From a virus, in IMG/VR virus record IMGVR_UViG_3300035071_000090, positions 1 to 30,961 of that record: DNA of 30,961 bases; one strand, given 5' to 3'. Made by a program: the position numbers and the translations under genes. Below are positions 15,826-21,594 of the stretch, piece by piece. Under the pieces are notes generated by a model that had not been told where the DNA came from, did no database searches, and was given only the letters and a program-made list of their open reading frames with translations. Position 1 is the stretch's first letter, and each line of letters opens with the position of its first letter.

Positions 15826-16205
15826 GCCGCAACTCCCGTCGCAGCGCGCCTTCGCGCGATCGAAGCCTTCGCCGGCGCAGCGATGAAATAGCCTTGACCC
15901 CAATGAGTCTTGATCTCGATTCCAAACGGCGCAAGCTTCCTACGCATTTTGCAAATGAAAACGTCGACGATCTTGGCCTCTGCCGCGTCATCGACGCGAC
16001 CGCCATAAAGAGCCGTCATAATTGCGTCCTTCGTCGCCAATTCACGATGCAGCAGGACGCCCATGACAATGGTCTCATGCTCCGTCAGCCGCCATTCGAT
16101 CGGCAGCGGATCCTCGCCGATGAGCGCGCGATCGAGCTCCGCGATACGCTCGCGCAAAATCTCGTTTTCCCCTTCGAGAACTTTGAGGCGCTGCTCAAGG
16201 TCCAT
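15822..16205 (-). CDS. CtrA-type winged-helix DNA-binding domain, no receiver
   Basis: The product has 127 residues from the ATG at 16205. Residues 1-27 form a coiled coil (MDLEQRLKVLEGENEILRER). Residues 38-110 are an OmpR/PhoB-class winged helix with the CtrA hallmark: LTEHETIVMGVLLHRELATK, then an LYGG turn, then KIVDVFICKMRRKLAPFGI, then THWGQGYFI; CtrA itself has IDVFICKLRKKL and VWGRGY at these places. The phospho-receiver domain of CtrA is replaced by the short coiled coil, so binding would be independent of the host phosphorelay. It may regulate phage promoters or compete at host CtrA sites. A start 14 codons upstream is less likely. Confidence 0.85.
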   Translation of the reverse strand: MDLEQRLKVLEGENEILRERIAELDRALIGEDPLPIEWRLTEHETIVMGVLLHRELATKDAIMTALYGGRVDDAAEAKIVDVFICKMRRKLAPFGIEIKTHWGQGYFIAAPAKASIARRRAATGVAA

Positions 16206-17022
16206 GACGCAGCTTCTTTTTGCAGGCGCGGAACCACACGATCGCAAGTGCGCGCCAGAGCGGCATGTCGTGTTCGGCGGCGAAGCGCGAAGCCTCGCGC
16301 TCGGCCGTCTCGAGACCAGCCCGAATCGCCGTCGTCAGATCGGCGTCTTCGACGCTGCCGGCGTAATCCCTGTCGAAAAGGATATATTCGACGGCGCGCA
16401 ACGCATCCCTGGAGATCGGCGCCAATTGCGCCTGCGCGCAGATCTGCACGACGCGACGCGCGCCGGCGGCGTAGCGCCGGCCGAGCAGAGTGCGCAATGC
16501 CCCAATGGCCATGATGTCGCCCGGGCGATAGCGCCCGTAGGAGGGCGGATATTTGAGCACGCGCGCCCTGGCGCGATCGCAAATCTGCTTGAGCGTCAGG
16601 GCGTCTGGATCGCCGGCGGCCACCAAGGCGAAATGCACCTGATGCGGCGTCACCTGGATTCGATCGCGATTATGGCGCACGAAGGAAAGCGCGCGGCTTT
16701 CTCTCTCCACCGCAGGCAGAAGCATGATCGGAATCGTCTTGATCGCCGGATGCGAGGCGGCGGCGATGGCCGTGTGCTGGCCGTCGATCACATGCAGGGC
16801 GTCGCCGTCGCGAATGCAAATCGGCGGCTTGAAGGCGAGCCAGCTCCATTGCGCGACGATGCGGCGAATCAGAGTGACCGAGCGTTCGCTCAGATTGCGC
16901 TGATAATCTTCGTCGACGAAAAGCGTTTCGGGCGCAACCCAAAGGAACTCTGGCGCGAAAGCTTCGGAAGCGGCCGGCTCGACGCCGGGTATTTCCATTG
17001 CGGCGATGGGGCGAAGGCTCAT
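16195..17022 (-). CDS. ParB/Srx-fold protein (DUF6551-like)
   Basis: This 275-residue protein starts at the ATG at 17022, with GGAGGCGAGG right upstream. The ParB/sulfiredoxin-like core spans about residues 25-110: FVDEDYQRNLSERSVTLIRR, a strand KPPICIRDGDALHVIDGQHT with Asp80-Gly-Gln-His83 at the nucleotide-binding turn, and IKTIPIMLLPAVERESRAL. A helical C-terminal half with a basic end follows. Proteins of this type in phages and plasmids are thought to bind DNA or nucleotides, but no activity is certain here. The stop overlaps the CtrA-like gene by 11 bases, so both are probably co-translated. Confidence 0.75.
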   Translation of the reverse strand: MSLRPIAAMEIPGVEPAASEAFAPEFLWVAPETLFVDEDYQRNLSERSVTLIRRIVAQWSWLAFKPPICIRDGDALHVIDGQHTAIAAASHPAIKTIPIMLLPAVERESRALSFVRHNRDRIQVTPHQVHFALVAAGDPDALTLKQICDRARARVLKYPPSYGRYRPGDIMAIGALRTLLGRRYAAGARRVVQICAQAQLAPISRDALRAVEYILFDRDYAGSVEDADLTTAIRAGLETAEREASRFAAEHDMPLWRALAIVWFRACKKKLRHGP

Positions 17023-17058
17023 CCTCGCCTCCGCGTGCAAAATGCCGAGTGGATCGCC

Positions 17059-17454
17059 TCAGTCCGCTTCGCAATCCAGATCATCGCACGCGCGATCAAG
17101 CGCAAAAGCGGCGTCGAATAGCGCGCGGCCGAGCGGGCTCCGCGGCGTAAATCCAATCGTTTCATTTTCGAATTTCTTCCGCTGTCGACTGCTTGCTTCG
17201 GCTCTGTGAAACTCGACGAGCAGCGCAAATTTCGTGAGCGTCAGATCCTTGGGCGGGCGGTAGAGCGCCCGCCACCAAAAGGAGTGCGGCAGTCTCGAGC
17301 GGTGCGATAGACGCCTCAAGGCCGGCGCGAGATCGCCCGGTCCTTTGGTTTCGCGCGCGATGATCTCGCGCGAAAGCGATATGGCGTCGTCGACAAGGTT
17401 CAAAGCCGGCTCACCCTCTCTTTGCTCCGAAAGCAAAAAAAATTTGCGCCTCAT
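17059..17454 (-). CDS. Conserved small protein, first gene of distal left operon
   Basis: The product has 131 residues, from an ATG at 17454 with GGAGGG seven bases upstream. The centre (residues 45-80: APALRRLSHRSRLPHSFWWR, then ALYRPPKDLTLTKFALLVEF) resembles a small basic helical family seen near replication genes of Hyphomicrobiales phages, where a W-x-x-L-x-Y-R-x-P-K-D pattern recurs. It may bind DNA. The ribosome site lies inside a strong hairpin, so translation should be tightly controlled. There are no catalytic residues or membrane segments. The name and function remain unknown. Confidence 0.65.
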   Translation of the reverse strand: MRRKFFLLSEQREGEPALNLVDDAISLSREIIARETKGPGDLAPALRRLSHRSRLPHSFWWRALYRPPKDLTLTKFALLVEFHRAEASSRQRKKFENETIGFTPRSPLGRALFDAAFALDRACDDLDCEAD

Positions 17455-17495
17455 GCAAAGCCCTCCGTGTCATAAGAAACACGGGAGGGCTTTGC
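17455..17495 (-). promoter_or_regulatory. Long hairpin burying the ribosome binding site of the 17454 gene
   Basis: The two arms are 17455-17470 (GCAAAGCCCTCCGTGT) and 17479-17495, complementary over 16 bp with one bulged base, with an 8-base loop. In the leftward mRNA the arm touching the ATG contains GGAGGG paired with CCCTCC of the other arm. The stem ends directly at the start codon, so ribosome access should be blocked unless the stem is opened or the transcript starts inside it. A T8 run lies about ten bases past the stem within the coding region, too far for a normal terminator. Confidence 0.8.
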
Positions 17496-17887
17496 TACAC
17501 GACACGGAAACGAAACGAGACGCGGCCAGGGAGTCCAGCAGACTTGTCTTGGCCAATTCGCAAGCACGAGAGAGACGCAAATGTGCTTAAAACGCTCCAA
17601 AAAGCCTCGCGCCTTTGCGAGAGGCGCGAGGGCTTGAAGGAACGCAAAACGCGCAAAACGCTACGCACGCTAAGCAAAACAACGATACGCGCTCGGCTTA
17701 GAGCCCCGAAGGCTTTCCGGCGCAGGGGACTTCGCGCCGAAACTCGAATAGGTCGCCCCACTGTGGCAGGGGCCGCCCCGATATTTTTACTCACACCGGA
17801 CGCGAAGATGGTTCTCTCCGCGAGACAAAGGCGCTGCAGTCACCATCCAAACCCGCCCACCTTTCCGGACGCGCCGAAGCGCGAAAC
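17496..17887. other. Gene-free control region left of the cro operon
   Basis: I see no convincing gene on either strand here. The region contains an intrinsic terminator for leftward transcripts (17597-17635), three close GCAAAAC motifs just upstream of it in transcript order (17644-17652, 17653-17661, 17674-17680; the first two are exact GCAAAACGC copies in tandem), and a weaker GCCCC...GGGGC hairpin at about 17754-17772. No good -35/-10 pair is visible for the distal left operon, so that operon may depend on readthrough from the cro promoter. Confidence 0.6.
17597..17635 (-). terminator. Intrinsic terminator behind the cro operon
   Basis: On the minus strand AAGCCCTCGCGCCT pairs with a copy 7 bases later (AGGCGCGAGGCTT, one bulge), and the stem runs directly into TTTTT. 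The stem is 13 bp and GC-rich. It would stop transcripts coming from the cro promoter about 250 bases beyond the last gene of that operon, in the place of a lambda tR1/tL1. Confidence 0.75.
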
Positions 17888-18214
17888 TCAATCCGGCGCG
17901 GCGGCGGCGCCGGCGATCGCGCCGGAGTCGATCGCAAGCAGCGCCTCGCCAAGCGCACGCGCCTCGGCGGCGCCAAGGCGAAACTGATGCAGAAACGGAC
18001 CGCCGCCATAATCGAGGCAGAGCATGATGTCGCCATTCGCGCGGCGCTTCGCCGAGCGGAAGTGCAACAGCAAGGGCAGGCCAGCGTCGCGCGCGGGCAC
18101 GGTCTTGGCGAGGACACGCGGCCGCGGCATGCGCTCATGTAGCGAAACGACCTTGACCTCCCCGACTTCGGCGGTCGGAACGCGAAAAAAGGGCGCGATC
18201 AGTTCGTCATTCAT
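17888..18214 (-). CDS. Unknown small protein of the cro operon
   Basis: This 108-residue protein begins MNDELIAPFFRVPTAEVGEV. The centre contains LPLLLHFRSAKRRANGDIML and LDYGGGPFLHQFRLGAAEAR, a beta-rich block followed by a helix, and the tail is Ala-rich. No family is recognised. Its start overlaps the upstream stop by ATGA. It is the last gene of the three-gene leftward operon beginning with cro and is followed by the terminator. An early accessory role is likely, but nothing more specific can be said. Confidence 0.65.
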   Translation of the reverse strand: MNDELIAPFFRVPTAEVGEVKVVSLHERMPRPRVLAKTVPARDAGLPLLLHFRSAKRRANGDIMLCLDYGGGPFLHQFRLGAAEARALGEALLAIDSGAIAGAAAAPD

Positions 18215-18423
18215 GACGCGATTTCCTCTGCGAGGGTTTCAGCTTGGGGCTCGACGAAAACCAAAGCGCCGCGCCGGCGCGGCAGCGCGAGCGATACGGC
18301 GCCGTCTTCGGAAAGGCGCGCGATTTCGGGAGCGATGACGCCGAGCTGCGCGGCGAGCGCTTCGCGTTCGTCGCGGTTCAGCGCGCGGCGCAGGCAGAGG
18401 GAATGACCGGCGATCTCAGTCAT
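18211..18423 (-). CDS. Unknown small protein of the cro operon
   Basis: The product has 70 residues from the ATG at 18423, which overlaps the cro stop by four bases; the longer frame would run into cro. It begins MTEIAGHSLCLRRALNRDER, followed by a helical segment with LGVIAPEIARLSEDGAVSLA and a short strand GALVFVEP. It is small, soluble-looking and mildly acidic. No known family is recognised. Tight coupling with cro and the next gene marks it as an early lytic gene. Confidence 0.6.
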   Translation of the reverse strand: MTEIAGHSLCLRRALNRDEREALAAQLGVIAPEIARLSEDGAVSLALPRRRGALVFVEPQAETLAEEIAS

Positions 18424-18635
18424 TGAACCTTCTCCGTCCCGCATTGTTTCATGGGCATGAAATCATTCGGCATAACCTCGCCGTGCGTGACTTCAGCGAT
18501 CTTTGAAAGATGCTCTGGCCTTGGATACCGAAGGAAATCGCGATATCGCCGCACGGTTTCTGGTGAAACTCCGAGGAGATTCCCAAATCCGGCGAGGGTC
18601 AGGCCGTTGTCGGCGAGATAGGCAGCTAATTTCAT
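18420..18635 (-). CDS. Cro-like repressor
   Basis: The 71-residue protein is a single helix-turn-helix domain: MKLAAYLADNGLTLAGFGNL, LGVSPETVRRYRDFLRYPRP, then HLSKIAEVTHGEVMPNDFM, where T-H-G-E-V-x-P-N-D-F is the usual Cro-type ending. It is transcribed away from cI from a promoter with an operator inside, as expected of a lytic switch protein. The ATG at 18635 is preferred to a TTG two codons upstream. The predicted transcript start lies one or two bases before this ATG, so the message is probably leaderless. It should bind the TCACCAT dyads and repress cI. Confidence 0.88.
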   Translation of the reverse strand: MKLAAYLADNGLTLAGFGNLLGVSPETVRRYRDFLRYPRPEHLSKIAEVTHGEVMPNDFMPMKQCGTEKVQ

Positions 18636-18642
18636 AATCAAA

Positions 18643-18671
18643 ATATCTCACCATAATGGTGATGGAGTCAA
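18643..18671 (-). promoter_or_regulatory. Leftward early promoter for cro
   Basis: On the minus strand TTGACT (18666-18671) and AGATAT (18643-18648) are separated by exactly 17 bases. The perfect dyad TCACCATTATGGTGA fills most of the spacer and touches the -10, so a bound repressor would exclude polymerase. The expected start point, about 18636-18637, lies next to the cro ATG. Confidence 0.85.
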
Positions 18672-18712
18672 GACGCCATTTCACCATTTTGACCTGTCGC
18701 CAAAATGGAGAG
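18648..18712. promoter_or_regulatory. Operators between cro and cI
   Basis: O1 is a perfect dyad, TCACCATAATGGTGA, at 18648-18662. A half-site TCACCATTTTGA (18681-18692) and an inverted CAAAATGG (18701-18708) follow, and the last lies against the GGAG ribosome site of cI. Together they give a cluster of sites in the 80-base divergent region, suitable for cI and Cro binding and for autoregulation of cI. Confidence 0.85.
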
Positions 18713-18715
18713 CCC

Positions 18716-19420
18716 ATGCAATTTTCTAAAATGCCCTTTAAAAACAAACTCCGCTTGATAAGATTGAGCCGCCTGGACGAAAGAGGGAAACCGCTTTCGA
18801 TGGCGGCTCTTGCGCGTCTAGCCGGGACATCGCCACAACAGATCGAACGCCTAGAAAAGAGCGACAGGAAATTCACGCGTGAGTGGGCGGAGCGTCTTGC
18901 GCCTCACTTGGGAGTGACCGCCAAAGAACTTATGTTCGACGGCGACGCCGAATCGTCGCTTAGGCCGGCCAATTTGGCCTATTCACATGTAAGGGGCGAA
19001 ACGGCGGCGGGGCGTTGGTTCGAACAGGATGAGTTAAACGACGAGGATAAGCCTTTGATTCCCTTGGTTCCGGGGCGGTTTTCCGGACTCGCGCAATTTG
19101 CCTTTAAGGTGATCGGCGTTTCCATGGATTTGCGAAAGATTAACAACGGTGATTACGTTATTTGTGTCAATTATTATGAAGCCAGGGAACATCCTTTATC
19201 CGGAGATATCGTCGTAGTGGAAAGAAGAAGGGGACAGCTTACGGAGAGAACATGTAAAGAGCTTGAACTAACTAATGGAGGTTTTTTGTTATGGCCAAGA
19301 TCTACGGACAAGCGCTTCCAAAAGCCAATTTTTGTTGCAAACAAGACCGATGCAGTCGGCGACGACGGGACCGAAATCGAGATCGTCGCATTGGTAATTG
19401 GTTGTTATTCTCCATTTTAG
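18716..19420 (+). CDS. cI: LexA-like phage repressor (HTH + S24 peptidase)
   Basis: This 234-residue repressor keeps the prophage silent. The HTH spans residues 26-72: LSMAALARLAGTSPQQIERL followed by EKSDRKFTREWAERLAPHLG. The S24 domain has the cleavage site Ala98-Gly99 (GETAAGRW), Ser136 in KVIGVSMDLR and Lys181 in ERTCKELEL, the Ser-Lys pair for RecA-stimulated self-cleavage. DNA damage should therefore induce the phage. GGAG lies five bases before the ATG at 18716; an upstream in-frame start would run through the operators. The last 130 bases also encode the start of the next gene in another frame. Confidence 0.92.
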   Translation: MQFSKMPFKNKLRLIRLSRLDERGKPLSMAALARLAGTSPQQIERLEKSDRKFTREWAERLAPHLGVTAKELMFDGDAESSLRPANLAYSHVRGETAAGRWFEQDELNDEDKPLIPLVPGRFSGLAQFAFKVIGVSMDLRKINNGDYVICVNYYEAREHPLSGDIVVVERRRGQLTERTCKELELTNGGFLLWPRSTDKRFQKPIFVANKTDAVGDDGTEIEIVALVIGCYSPF

Positions 19421-20004
19421 GCTTTACGGAACTAGCGCATGCGGAAATGCCGCCAGCGGATTGCTCTTCAATTACGGACGATAAGGATCGACTTCATTGT
19501 TATGATCTTCGCGCAAGCTCTGAAACGAAAGACAGAAAAGCGAAAGCAGCTGCTGTTTCTAATTGGAAAATACTTGAAAAGATGGATGATCTTACGAGGC
19601 ATAAATCGTTGAGATTGGAATTGCCTTCCGAGGAGGCGCGAGTTTTTGCTGCATATCAGCCCAATACACAATCAACATTATTACTTGAATGCATGGATAA
19701 GCATATTTCTATTATATTCGCCTTCGATGATCTCGTAGCTAACCGTAAAGTGACGGTCGATTATCGCATTGGCGACTCGGCGCCGAGGCATTCCATCTGG
19801 GATGCAACACAAGGCAGCAAGGGTTTTGGCGCTTGGGAAAGCAAGGAAGCGGTTCAAATGGCCGTCGAGATGGCTGGTGCCGACGAACTCTTTATAAAGA
19901 GTGATACGCGGATATTTTCGAGCACTGAGGCCCGCTACAAAACGGATGGGCTTCGTGAAATTTTAAATTCCCATGTTGAGGAATGCGGCAGGATTCTTCC
20001 CTAA
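19291..20004 (+). CDS. Exported VasI-like protein, probable lysogenic-conversion gene
   Basis: The product has 237 residues from the ATG at 19291, which has GGAGG nine bases upstream but lies inside cI in another frame. Residues 23-33 are Arg-rich, residues 35-48 hydrophobic (IGNWLLFSILGFTE), and AHA precedes EMPP, so a signal peptide with cleavage after Ala51 is likely. Mature residues include two early Cys (DCSS, LHCYD) and the VasI-like pattern LLLECMDKHISIIFAFDDLV, KVTVDYRIGD, GFGAWESKEAV, LFIKSDTRIFSST and a late HVEECG. Its DNA is AT-richer than the operons around it. A TTG start at 19402 would give a cleaner signal. It may change the cell envelope of the lysogen. Confidence 0.75.
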   Translation: MAKIYGQALPKANFCCKQDRCSRRRRDRNRDRRIGNWLLFSILGFTELAHAEMPPADCSSITDDKDRLHCYDLRASSETKDRKAKAAAVSNWKILEKMDDLTRHKSLRLELPSEEARVFAAYQPNTQSTLLLECMDKHISIIFAFDDLVANRKVTVDYRIGDSAPRHSIWDATQGSKGFGAWESKEAVQMAVEMAGADELFIKSDTRIFSSTEARYKTDGLREILNSHVEECGRILP

Positions 20005-20012
20005 AATTTGTA

Positions 20013-20053
20013 TCACCATATTGGTTGACGTATCACCATTTTGGTGAGACTAT
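20013..20053 (+). promoter_or_regulatory. Rightward promoter with two repressor operators
   Basis: TTGACG (20025-20030) and GACTAT (20048-20053) are spaced by 17 bases. A dyad TCACCATTTTGGTGA (20033-20047) fills the spacer, and a second site TCACCATATTGGTTGA (20013-20028) overlaps the -35, exactly 20 bases (about two helical turns) upstream. The sites match those between cro and cI, so the same repressor should silence the right operon. Confidence 0.88.
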
Positions 20054-20076
20054 GCCTCATCGCTTCCCGATGAGGC
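20054..20076 (+). promoter_or_regulatory. Hairpin covering the transcript start and ribosome site
   Basis: GCCTCATCG (20054-20062), loop CTTCC and CGATGAGGC (20068-20076) make a perfect 9-bp stem. The right arm contains the GAGG ribosome site of the gene at 20083. The promoter's expected start near 20060 falls in the left arm, so only readthrough RNA would form the full stem and be silenced. Confidence 0.7.
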
Positions 20077-20082
20077 TCCGCC

Positions 20083-20793
20083 ATGCTCGCGCCCAAAATC
20101 CTGATTGCCGTCGCCATCCTGGCGCTTTCCTACGTCTTCGTCAGCGCGATCGCCGGCGTCTGGCGCGACTATCGCGGCCGTCGCCGCGTCGCTCTCAAAG
20201 ACCCCTTCGAAGCCATCCCGCGCGAAGCCTATCAGGCCTACGGCCTGGCGCTCGCCGCCGTCGCATTCGCTACCGCGGGCAGCTTCCTCGTCGCGTTCGC
20301 GCCGACGTTGGCGCGTGCCGCAAGCAACACCGCAGCTCTCGCGGCCGCTGCGCCTGAAATGCGGCTTTCCACCATTGTCGTCATCGCTGGATTCGTCGGC
20401 GCGCTTTTCGGCGTGGCGCTTTGGTATTTTCGGCAAACGCTTGAGGATATCGCGCGGACCGACGCAAACGGCGCTGCCGCCTCGCCGGCATCAGTGATTG
20501 GTTCCATACTTTTTCATGACGACGGCCGCGGCGAATTGACTGCGTATCTTGGTGTCGATCTTTCCGGCCCCGATCGCCTTGGCGAAGGCCAGCAGCTCAT
20601 CAGGATCGACGATCACCTTCTCAAGGATGACTCCCGGCGCCGCGCAGCTCGCGACTATCTTGTTCATCTTGGCTTCCCACTCGTCGAAGGTGGAGACCAT
20701 TTCATCGTCGCAAATCTCTCGGATGCGTTGGAAATCCTCTCGCGTGAACCACGCCACGCCTACAGCTCTAATCTTCCCAATCATAAGCCCTGA
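20083..20793 (+). CDS. Three-helix inner-membrane protein, first gene of right operon
   Basis: The open frame gives 236 residues. Residues 1-125 are a clear membrane protein: helix 1 LIAVAILALSYVFVSAIAGV, a basic loop WRDYRGRRRVALKD, helix 2 at about 54-73 (YGLALAAVAFATAGSFLVAF), and helix 3 at about 95-115 (STIVVIAGFVGALFGVALWY). From residue about 137 the frame is antisense to a well-supported minus-strand gene, so the soluble C-terminal 100 residues are of doubtful meaning, although no earlier stop exists. GAGG lies seven bases ahead of the ATG. The function is unknown; superinfection exclusion is a possible role for such an early membrane protein. Confidence 0.65.
   Translation: MLAPKILIAVAILALSYVFVSAIAGVWRDYRGRRRVALKDPFEAIPREAYQAYGLALAAVAFATAGSFLVAFAPTLARAASNTAALAAAAPEMRLSTIVVIAGFVGALFGVALWYFRQTLEDIARTDANGAAASPASVIGSILFHDDGRGELTAYLGVDLSGPDRLGEGQQLIRIDDHLLKDDSRRRAARDYLVHLGFPLVEGGDHFIVANLSDALEILSREPRHAYSSNLPNHKP
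20491..20784 (-). CDS. Conserved small hypothetical protein, reverse oriented
   Basis: The product has 97 residues. The body, VAWFTREDFQRIREICDDEM, VSTFDEWEAKMNKIVASCAA, VIVDPDELLAFAKAIG and FAAAVVMKKYG, matches a family I recognise from many Hyphomicrobiales genomes and prophages, where a W-F-x-x-E-D-Y/F start, T-F/Y-D-E-W and a D-P-x-x-F/L-x-x-W/F pattern recur. Its function is not known. It is the only minus-strand gene between 18.7 and 30.8 kb and lies antisense to the end of the membrane-protein frame. It is also the only convergent gene in the right operon, so it may have arrived separately. Confidence 0.75.
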   Translation of the reverse strand: MIGKIRAVGVAWFTREDFQRIREICDDEMVSTFDEWEAKMNKIVASCAAPGVILEKVIVDPDELLAFAKAIGAGKIDTKIRSQFAAAVVMKKYGTNH

Positions 20794-20856
20794 CCTTTGT
20801 CGGCGCGCCTGAATTCGCGCGCCGAAGGTTAGCCCCAGCCCTCAAGGAACGCAACG

Positions 20857-21594
20857 ATGCGCGTTAATATCTATGCCGAGGAAATGCCACAGCCGCCGCG
20901 GCTCGAGATCATCGAGAAGCCCATAGAGGATCAAGTCTTCACGGGCCTGCGCATCTATCTCGAATTGCCCGTGAGCTTCAAAGCCTACAGGGGCTTACAC
21001 GACGATAAATACGTCGTTCCCGTCGCTCCCGACGAACAAGGCGCCGTGCGCCAATTGCAAGGGCCCTTCCTTCACCGCCCTGGCGACGACGACAGTTCGG
21101 CCGTCACCTTTTGGGGCAAGCAGGATCTGCGCAGCGTGCTCGAACAGGCATTGCGCATGCTCGACGAGCATTATTGCGATCGCGGCGGCGAGAGCCAATG
21201 TATGTTCGTTCCCCGGCGTCTGTTCCTTGAACGCCAAACGCCGGCCGAAATGGCGATCCGCCGCGCCATCGATGCGGTCGAGGCCGCGGGCGCCGAGGCC
21301 GCGGGCGCCGACGCGAGGCTGACCGCCGCCGTCATGCTCTTGACCCAGGCGCGCGAGGGGGTCGCTGATTTTGTCGACGGCGTAAATCCCAGCTCTCAGC
21401 TCGGGGCCGTTATCAAGATGAGCGATCAACGGAGAGAGCACTTCGATCAGGCGATGCGCGAGATCAAGCAGCGCGCACCGAAGGCCTTCGATTTCGACCC
21501 GTGGGTTGCGCTCGGCGAGATCATGGAAATCCTTGACCGCATGGACCGCGAGACGGCGACTGCGCATGAGACGGCCGCGGAGAAAGCGCCGTGA
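20857..21594 (+). CDS. Conserved phage protein of unknown function
   Basis: The protein has 245 residues, starting MRVNIYAEEMPQPPRLEIIE with AAGGA nine bases upstream. Residues 1-115 are beta-rich: VFTGLRIYLELPVSFKAYRG, then DDSSAVTFWGKQDLRSVLEQ. The MRVNIYAEE start is one I associate with small early phage proteins. The C-terminal half is helical, with a tandem EAAGA/EAAGA repeat coming from a 15-base direct repeat near 21280-21310. The end is acidic (EKAP). No enzymatic motif is visible. The stop overlaps the next gene through GTGA. Confidence 0.7.
   Translation: MRVNIYAEEMPQPPRLEIIEKPIEDQVFTGLRIYLELPVSFKAYRGLHDDKYVVPVAPDEQGAVRQLQGPFLHRPGDDDSSAVTFWGKQDLRSVLEQALRMLDEHYCDRGGESQCMFVPRRLFLERQTPAEMAIRRAIDAVEAAGAEAAGADARLTAAVMLLTQAREGVADFVDGVNPSSQLGAVIKMSDQRREHFDQAMREIKQRAPKAFDFDPWVALGEIMEILDRMDRETATAHETAAEKAP

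Noticed and set aside
17754-17772. GCCCC...GGGGC hairpin as rightward terminator
   Set aside because: The T-run is about ten bases beyond the stem and there is no rightward gene in front of it.
17840-17846. Single TCACCAT half-site
   Set aside because: There is no inverted partner nearby and no promoter; a 7-base match can occur by chance.
17544-17987. Open frames on both strands in the control region
   Set aside because: Composition is basic and low-complexity, there is no ribosome site, and they cross the terminator and the end of the 17888 gene.
18689-18717. TTGACC as -35 of a cI promoter
   Set aside because: The place for a -10 17 bases later reads GCCCAT and overlaps the start codon; the cI promoter stays unassigned.
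21280-21310. 15-base direct repeat GAGGCCGCGGGCGCC-type as a regulatory repeat
   Set aside because: It is in frame and simply duplicates EAAGA within a helix; only two copies.
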